A program made the position numbers and the translations under genes. Positions 58,016 through 64,000 of a DNA stretch of 64,000 nt are shown in pieces. The notes below the pieces were generated by a model. That model saw only the letters and a program-made list of their open reading frames with translations. It had not been told where the DNA came from and did not search any database. This stretch comes from Haliclystus octoradiatus (lineage: Eukaryota > Cnidaria > Staurozoa > Stauromedusae > Haliclystidae). The DNA is taken from the NCBI GenBank assembly GCA_916610825.1, contig OU744448.1, positions 18,475,936 to 18,539,935 of the forward strand, in the 5' to 3' direction. Each line of letters starts with the position of its first letter. Positions within the stretch are counted from its first letter, which is position 1.

Positions 58016-61000
58016 GTGGAAATCAAGAATGACAACGGATTTTATGCAGTAGCTCAAGTTGAAGATGTTACTATCATAGACCCAGACACAAACCAATCTA
58101 TCAGTGCAAAATTGCAGTATGACAACGGTTCTCAAAGATCTTGGATCCAAGCAAACTTTGAATTGTGTGGTGAATTTGAGAGGTCTGAACATTTACGTGT
58201 TCAAGGATTTGCTGGAACAACATCTGAAGAGAAGGACTTTGATGTATTCTCGTTTATCGTTGAAGTTGATGGATCAAAGAAAAAAATTGAACTAACACGA
58301 TTTGATGGATTGACAGGTGTAGCTGGAGGTAGTATTGTAATTCCAAAAGCCTGGCAAGAGAGAATGAATGCAACAACCTACGGAGTCAAAGCCACTAAAA
58401 TTGACATTTTACTTGGAGCTGATTATCAAGGTCTCCACCCCGAACAAATCATGAATGATGGAAATATTGTCTTGTTCAAGAGTAAAGTAACAAACAACTA
58501 TTTGATAGGAGGATCCAATAAAAAGATCGAAACAGTTACATGCAAATACGTTCAAGCGTTATCAACTACAAAAAAACATAAACAATTCATGGATGTTCTG
58601 ACCTGTGAGAATTTGGATTTCTCCGATAAAAAACACACAAAGCAGATGGAAAAGGAGGATGCAGATCTATACGCTTCACTTGTACATAAAGACGGAAAGT
58701 GGTTTGCTAACTATAACTATTATGATGACTTGGAAAAATTGCAAGAAAATCAGGCGTCAGTAGAAAGAATGATGGGTGGTTTACTGGCAAAATTGAAGAA
58801 AAAACCACACTTGCAGCCACAAGTAATAGAGCAAGTTCAAGGAAACTTGGAGAGGAAACACTGGATTCCTGTTTCAGAATTGAGCCTAAAAGAAGGATTG
58901 CAAAAGCATTATTTACCCTGGAACATTGTGATAAACGAAAATAGTACTTCAACGCCAATCAGATTAGTCACGGATAGTTCAAACAAAGATGTCAATGGAT
59001 TAAGTTTAAATGATTGTCAAGTTCAGGGTTCCTCTAAAGGTAGCGATTTGCGGAAGGTTTTATTAACGTTGAGGACTGCACAGAACATTGCGATTGGGGA
59101 CTTATCAAAATACTTTAACAGTTTCCAATTGCCAGAAGAAGATGTCAGCCTAAGAAGATTACTTATACCAGATGTTCTTGTACCTGCAAATTGGAAGCAT
59201 GTAATTAACCCTAGCAGCATGTTCTTGGAAGTGGTTGAAGCTAGTATGCCTTTTGGTGACAGTGCTGCAGCTTGGCTTGCAGTTCTTGGAAGAGTTAAAA
59301 ATGCAGAAGAATTTTCCAATTTAGTTCCGGAGTATGAAGAAAGACTCCTTTCAATATATGTGCACCAAAGTTATGTTGACGACTGTGTTGTTACTGGAAA
59401 ATGGAAGGAGGACATTCAACCATTGATGGAAGCAATGAAAAAAGTAGCAGAAGCTGGAGGTTTCACATTCAAAGAATTTCATGTCCTTGGAGAAGAAAAA
59501 GTGGAAAAAGTTCTAGGGTATATGTGGAACTCAGAAAAAGACATTCTGTCATTAAAAAACTGGTACAATTTAGGACAAAAAGAGCGGGGAAAGAAATTAG
59601 AAGAAGATTTGACATCTGAAAATGTGCAATCGTTAGTAATGGAGAAGTTTACCAAAAAGAATGCAATTTCTTGTCAAGCCCAGATGTTTGACCCAATGGG
59701 ACTCTACCTACCTATGACTATAAAGCTACGGCTATTTTATGGGGAAGTGTGTTTGCAGTATCCTGGTCAGAACAAAGAATCCTGGAATACAGAATTGGAT
59801 GAGGATTTCAAGAAAAAGTTTATTGCTATTTTTCTAGAAATTTGGAAAGCAAAAGAGGTGTCATTTCCTAGAACAACTATCCCTTGTGATGTGATAGAAG
59901 GAGAAAAAGTGGATGTTATGCTTGCAACATTTTTCGATGGTGGAGAAAAAGCTTATGGGGCCTGCATTTATATTGTCACCAAAACTGAAAATGGATCTGA
60001 ATCACGTCTCCTACAAGCAATTGCAAAAACAGCTGGAACAAAAAGAATATCTATACCTCGTTTGGAGCTCCTAGGAGCTGAGATAGGCGTTAAGCTGTGG
60101 AAAAAGACAATAGAAAGCTTACCAAAGGAAATCAATGTGGTTACTAGCATGTTTTTCTCTGATTCAACAACTGTACTGAGGCAATTAAACTCCCATTCAG
60201 GAACTTTCAATGTGTTTGTCGGGACTAGAGTCCAGTATATCCAGTCTCACACAAATATTGAAGATTGGAAGTACATCCCAAGTGAGCAAAACCCAGCGGA
60301 TTTGGCTACAAAAAACAAAGCAACTGCAGAAGACCTGAAATCTACCAAATGGATGAATGGCCAATTTCTGATGAAACCAGAAGATACCTGGCCTGTAAGT
60401 TCGTTTGACAATTTACCAGGAAAATATGAGCCACTCACAGATCTTGCAAAAGGCTACAGCACAGCAAAACAAGGAACAGATGCTAACAAGATTGCTATGA
60501 AGAGAATCACTTCTACCATGATTGTAAACAAAGGAGAAAGTAAAGATATATTTATCGCCACCATTGCAAGCAATGCACCAACATGGGATGCTGCTATAAG
60601 AATATGTGCGCTTGTTTTGAAAGCAGTAGGGAAATTCAAATCTTTCATACAGAATGATGAGGATTCTGCATTGGCCTCAGCCCCTGTGAGATTTCATCAA
60701 GCAAAGAAAATGCTTCTGCAATCCACAATGCAAGATACAAAAAACATGTTGAAAGTTTCCAAACTATCATCCTATGAAATTGTGGAAGGACACGACAAGA
60801 TCATATATGCTGTTGGGAGAACGTTTGAATCAATTGGGGAAAGGAAGGTGCCAGTGATATGTGGAGCGTCAAGAGTTGGAACATTAATTCTAAACCAGTG
60901 GCATAATTTATGGGGACACGGCCACTCAATTCGTCGTGTTGAATCAAAGCTGCGAGAAAAGTTCTACATTCCCTTCTCACAGAAAAGGCTTAAAAAGATC

Positions 61001-62017
61001 AGAGAATCATGTTTCACATGCAAAAAGCTGGATGCAAAAAGCCTACCACAGAAGATGGGGCCACTTCCTGAATCAAGATTCAGTTTTACAAAACCATTCT
61101 ACTCTGTCCAAGTTGATATTGCTGGTCCTTTTCTGGTCAAAGACTCAGTAAAGCTAAGAATTTCTCTAAAGCATTGGCTTCTTTGTGTAACGTGTGAGAG
61201 CACAAGAGCAACCTTTGCATGTGCAATGGAAGATTACGGGGCAGCAAGTGTTCTACGAGGATTAGAAAATCTGAAGAGTCAACATGGAGTCTTCAAATTT
61301 GTCCATTCTGACCTTGGTTCTAACCTTGTCAAATCAGGCAAAGTTTTAGAAAATCAATTCCAAGAAATCCAGTTGGCAGTGACAAGAAAATACCCTGAGG
61401 TAGAATGGCACTTTGGTCCTGCAAAGGCACCGTGGGTGCAAGGTACTGTAGAAGCTATTATCAAGCTGATCAAAGTTGAGAGGAGACGTGAACAACTTCT
61501 TACAGGGCAAAAAGTTCTTACAAGCCTACAATTTGACCAGGTGGTGAGAGGATGGGCAAACATGGTAAACGAACGCCCACTTATTTATAATCCTGAAATT
61601 GGGCAAGCAATTACACCAAATCACCTACTTCATGGAAGAAATAACGAAAGTCAAGGGGACAAGCAACTGGAAGTATCAGGAAAACTGTTGACAAAATTCA
61701 AAGATGTTCAGGACCAAATGAGACATTGTTGGGAGGTTTATAATGAATCTGTGAGAAGAGACAGAATCCAAAAATGGAAAAAAGAAAAGACGAATCTAGA
61801 GGAAAATGACATTGTCTGGTTATTGGATACACCTTCAAGAACAGGATTTTACAAGCTAGGAAAGATTACGAAGACGTCACCAGGTTCTGACGGCCTAGTC
61901 AGAAGAGTTACAGTCAGATATTTCAATTCCACTGACAAACAATGTCGAGCAGAGACAGTGCAAAGACATGCAAACACTCTTGTTCTTGTCCAGAAAAGTG
62001 AAGGCAACCAAGATTGA
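58016..62017 (+). CDS. BEL/Pao pol polyprotein (protease, RT, RNase H, integrase)
   Basis: 1,333 codons without a stop. The N-terminal part has LQYDNGSQRSWI, the Asp/Asn-Gly protease-like site of BEL elements. The RT has IRLVTDSSNKDVNGLSLND, SYVDDCVVTG (YVDD near residue 453) and the BEL hallmark FDPMGLYLPMTIKLR. The RNase H has FFDGGEKAYGACI, ISIPRLELLGAEI, FFSDSTTVLRQL and SEQNPADLATKN (about residues 638-765). The integrase has CFTCKKLDAK, VDIAGPF, VHSDLGSNLV and QGTVEAIIKL (D, D, E near 1032, 1097, 1144), then a C-terminal LEENDIVWLLD. The actual translation start is uncertain, since gag-pol is normally continuous. Confidence 0.9.
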   Translation: MEIKNDNGFYAVAQVEDVTIIDPDTNQSISAKLQYDNGSQRSWIQANFELCGEFERSEHLRVQGFAGTTSEEKDFDVFSFIVEVDGSKKKIELTRFDGLTGVAGGSIVIPKAWQERMNATTYGVKATKIDILLGADYQGLHPEQIMNDGNIVLFKSKVTNNYLIGGSNKKIETVTCKYVQALSTTKKHKQFMDVLTCENLDFSDKKHTKQMEKEDADLYASLVHKDGKWFANYNYYDDLEKLQENQASVERMMGGLLAKLKKKPHLQPQVIEQVQGNLERKHWIPVSELSLKEGLQKHYLPWNIVINENSTSTPIRLVTDSSNKDVNGLSLNDCQVQGSSKGSDLRKVLLTLRTAQNIAIGDLSKYFNSFQLPEEDVSLRRLLIPDVLVPANWKHVINPSSMFLEVVEASMPFGDSAAAWLAVLGRVKNAEEFSNLVPEYEERLLSIYVHQSYVDDCVVTGKWKEDIQPLMEAMKKVAEAGGFTFKEFHVLGEEKVEKVLGYMWNSEKDILSLKNWYNLGQKERGKKLEEDLTSENVQSLVMEKFTKKNAISCQAQMFDPMGLYLPMTIKLRLFYGEVCLQYPGQNKESWNTELDEDFKKKFIAIFLEIWKAKEVSFPRTTIPCDVIEGEKVDVMLATFFDGGEKAYGACIYIVTKTENGSESRLLQAIAKTAGTKRISIPRLELLGAEIGVKLWKKTIESLPKEINVVTSMFFSDSTTVLRQLNSHSGTFNVFVGTRVQYIQSHTNIEDWKYIPSEQNPADLATKNKATAEDLKSTKWMNGQFLMKPEDTWPVSSFDNLPGKYEPLTDLAKGYSTAKQGTDANKIAMKRITSTMIVNKGESKDIFIATIASNAPTWDAAIRICALVLKAVGKFKSFIQNDEDSALASAPVRFHQAKKMLLQSTMQDTKNMLKVSKLSSYEIVEGHDKIIYAVGRTFESIGERKVPVICGASRVGTLILNQWHNLWGHGHSIRRVESKLREKFYIPFSQKRLKKIRESCFTCKKLDAKSLPQKMGPLPESRFSFTKPFYSVQVDIAGPFLVKDSVKLRISLKHWLLCVTCESTRATFACAMEDYGAASVLRGLENLKSQHGVFKFVHSDLGSNLVKSGKVLENQFQEIQLAVTRKYPEVEWHFGPAKAPWVQGTVEAIIKLIKVERRREQLLTGQKVLTSLQFDQVVRGWANMVNERPLIYNPEIGQAITPNHLLHGRNNESQGDKQLEVSGKLLTKFKDVQDQMRHCWEVYNESVRRDRIQKWKKEKTNLEENDIVWLLDTPSRTGFYKLGKITKTSPGSDGLVRRVTVRYFNSTDKQCRAETVQRHANTLVLVQKSEGNQD

Positions 62018-62127
62018 AGCTCCTTTGAAATCAATTTTATGAAATCAGAAAGGACAATATTTTATCAATGTTTAAAAGTGTTGGTATAATGCGGTTTATT
62101 ATATCCCAACACCTTGTGTGTTGTGAG

Positions 62128-62471
62128 TGTTTTAACTATATATTTTATTTAGTTTCCTAAATTTATTTCAATTAATCTTGTTTAATATCGTTTATTCAAT
62201 CCATGTTTAATCTGGCAAGCTGCCTCTCTATAGAAATGTCAAATAACCTAAAGAGAGGCTGTGGTGGACATAAAGGAACCACGTGGAAAAAGTTTTTAGT
62301 TTTATTCATGATGGCGTGAAACTATATTGTATTTGCAATAGTTAAATGCTGTATTACTGTTTTAAAATATATAGAGCTTTGCTGTTAAAATTTAAATCTA
62401 ATTATATTACAGTTTGGTTAATATTTGCTTTGTTTCTCTTTGGTTTTGTGTCTGATTTGATGGTTAAAACA
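62128..62471 (+). repeat. 3' LTR of the BEL/Pao element
   Basis: 344 bp, same ends as the 5' LTR, followed by the GAGTC target duplication and then by intron sequence matching 53,147 onward. Confidence 0.95.
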
Positions 62472-62907
62472 GAGTCTCACTTATCAAACATATCAAAATC
62501 GCCATTAAATCCTTTTTGTCAAATCCTTAATATCACAATAGTATGGATAGGGAGGGGAAAAAGTTAACAATGAACAGCCTAAAATATCAGCAGCCCACAC
62601 ATAAATCAGCCACGTCAACAAATGCAACATATAGCAATAGCAACTACACTACATTTATGTTCATATACAACCTTGACATAATTTGTTGAGATGAATGGCT
62701 TTGACATAACAGATCATAGCATTCATACAGTCACAGATCAAACAAGCCACTTGATAAGCATAAACTCCTCATTGACTTTCCCGAACCATTCAGTAGCGCA
62801 TTGAAACAAAGAAGGAACGGCATAGTCCTGAACTGCAACCTAAATTGTAAATTGGATTTGTGAATTTGTAGAATGTTGATCTGATATTAATTGTCTCTTA
62901 TGTTTAG

Positions 62908-63339
62908 ATTGCCCAACAATATGTACTGCGGATTACCGTCCTGTGTGTGCCAGCAATGGCGTGACCTATTCAAATGGATGCGGCATGAAAGCAGCCGCAT
63001 GCACCCTTAAGAAAGCTCTTACTAAACTATGGGATGGTGAATGTGCTGACTGCAAGAGAGCTTGCTTCTATAACTATGATCCTGTTTGTACTACTGATGG
63101 TGTGACACAAGGCAATGAATGTTCAATGAATGTTGCAATCTGTGAATCAAAAGGAACAATCATGAAAGCGTATGACGGAGAATGTAAAAAGGAATCAGAT
63201 AAATGCCAGAAAGCATGCACTAGAGATTTTCGACCAGTGTGTGGTAGCGATGGTAAAACATATTCAAATGAATGTGGATTAGAAGTAGCTGACTGTAAAT
63301 CAGACATGAAGATTACCAAACTATGGAATGGAGAATGCA
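62908..63339 (+). CDS. K1 exon copy 6: three Kazal domains
   Basis: Acceptor ATGTTTAG| and donor ATGCA|GTAAGT, 432 bp, phase 1-1. Tyr instead of Phe at the predicted P1 of the second domain (CFYNYDPVC), so still chymotrypsin-type. The start lies 2,183 bases after K1 copy 5 once the BEL element and its 5-bp duplication are removed. Confidence 0.9.
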
Positions 63340-63421
63340 GTAAGTAACTTTGTTTGTATTACATTTTCATAATGATATTCATTGATCTAATTTAAAGATA
63401 ACACTTTCAATTTTTTGACAG

Positions 63422-63562
63422 ACAACTGTGTAAAGCCTTGTACTCGTGAATATAACCCAAGCTGCGCAACAAATGGATTCACACAGGACAATGATTGCAA
63501 GTTGAAAATTCAAATCTGCAAGAGCAAAGGAACAGTAACTAAAGCGTTTGATGGACCATGCC
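63422..63562 (+). CDS. K2 exon copy 4: one Kazal domain
   Basis: Acceptor TTTGACAG| and donor ATGCC|GTAAGT, 141 bp, phase 1-1, 514 bases after the K1 start. CVKPCTREYNPSC, P1 Arg. A C8 exon is expected about 0.7 kb further on, beyond the window. Confidence 0.9.
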
Positions 63563-64000
63563 GTAAGTAAAGTCGTTATATAGCTGTATGATATACTTAT
63601 TGTATGTTAGATTAGTTGGTATAAACCTAATTGACTTCACATCAAGTATAGTTTGATGATACTCCTTTTGGAGTTTTGTATTAAGACTTCAACTATAATG
63701 AAACCATCAATGTATAATATGTATTTAAAGTATGAATTGATGTTATGTTTGCTTGTTTATAAGTTTGCCTTGAGCTACTGCAGTTGATTCCAGGCCTCTT
63801 ATTCAAAATGTATCTATCAGGCTTGTTGTTGTAAGAATTTTTGGTCTCTTGAAAGGTCTGGTAAGTCATCTTCACGCCTCAGCTATCCTATTTTAGCTCT
63901 ACTGCTTGCAAAAGACCAACTCTAGCTATAAAAAGGATTCAAGACTCAACTGATGCTTGTAATGACCAGACTGGCAGACCGCTGTAAATTCCTCCAGATA
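63563..64000 (+). other. intron after the last K2 exon, running off the window
   Basis: Paralogous to 41,706-41,936 and then 42,817-43,030 (GAGCTACTGCAG then CCTCTTATTCAAA), with no foldback element. It ends with AAATTCCTCCAGATA, which precedes C8 in other units. Confidence 0.6.

Larger units (their letters stand above)
55330..62471 (+). mobile_element. BEL/Pao LTR retrotransposon, young insertion
   Basis: LTRs at 55,330-55,673 and 62,128-62,471 are both 344 bp, start TGTTTTAACTATATAT, end GATGGTTAAAACA, and differ at two bases that I can see. The 5-bp target duplication is GAGTC (55,325-55,329 and 62,472-62,476). The paralogous intron at 53,135-53,160 reads TTTAGAGTCTCACTTATC with no insert, which confirms the ends. 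A possible primer-binding TGGCGGAGATG lies 15 bases after the 5' LTR. It has gag and one long pol ORF, and no envelope-like ORF. Confidence 0.95.

Noticed and set aside
39188..63319. Conserved antisense ORFs of 81-137 codons opposite each K1 exon
   Set aside because: They repeat only because the K1 exons repeat; they are codon-pattern shadows with no splice sites, start context or domain of their own.

Overview
The window is eukaryotic (metazoan) genomic DNA, AT-rich, with spliceosomal introns and many interspersed repeats. An aquatic invertebrate is likely from the mixture of Penelope-like, BEL/Pao, Ty3/gypsy, CR1/L2-like and tRNA-SINE elements, but the phylum cannot be read from the sequence. 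Everything host-coded that I can support is on the + strand.

Region 1 (1-10,500): the last 15 recognisable exons of a HEATR5 (HEATR5A/B-type, HEAT-repeat) gene. The exons splice in frame into about 1,012 codons ending at a TAA at 10,230-10,232, with a poly(A) signal near 10,473.

Region 2 (10,500-33,400): a transposon-rich stretch. It holds a non-LTR RT remnant, a possible promoter plus signal-peptide exon (11,827-12,517), a repeat family with an internal minisatellite, an hAT-like element with a perfect 8-bp target duplication sitting inside the arm of another inverted-repeat element, a tRNA-derived SINE, a small TA-flanked MITE, a palindromic Penelope-like fragment, a decayed Ty3/gypsy element (+), and directly beside it a second decayed gypsy element (-) that carries a 1.07-kb TIR element in its gag.

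Region 3 (33,435-64,000, running off the end): one large gene for a secreted Cys-rich protein, built from symmetrical phase 1-1 exons. Three exon types recur: K1 (432 bp, three Kazal domains), K2 (141 bp, one Kazal domain) and C8 (210 bp, an eight-cysteine module I cannot name). The order is Kazal, C8-like, K1, [K1 K2 C8], K1, [K1 K2 C8], [K1 K2 C8], [K1 K2 ...]. That gives 23 Kazal domains and four C8 modules in view. The last units are exact 2,183-bp tandem repeats once a young BEL/Pao element (7,142 bp, two mismatches between its 344-bp LTRs) is subtracted. The introns carry further insertions: a LINE composite ending in 714 bp of pure (ATT)n, a foldback element, a nested pair of TIR elements, and a CR1-like LINE.

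The main biological point is a multi-Kazal inhibitor locus expanding by whole-cassette duplication. Predicted P1 residues (Ala, Phe/Tyr, Arg/Lys) differ between the domains within a cassette, so the product could block several protease classes. All functional statements are inference from domain patterns; no database search was run.
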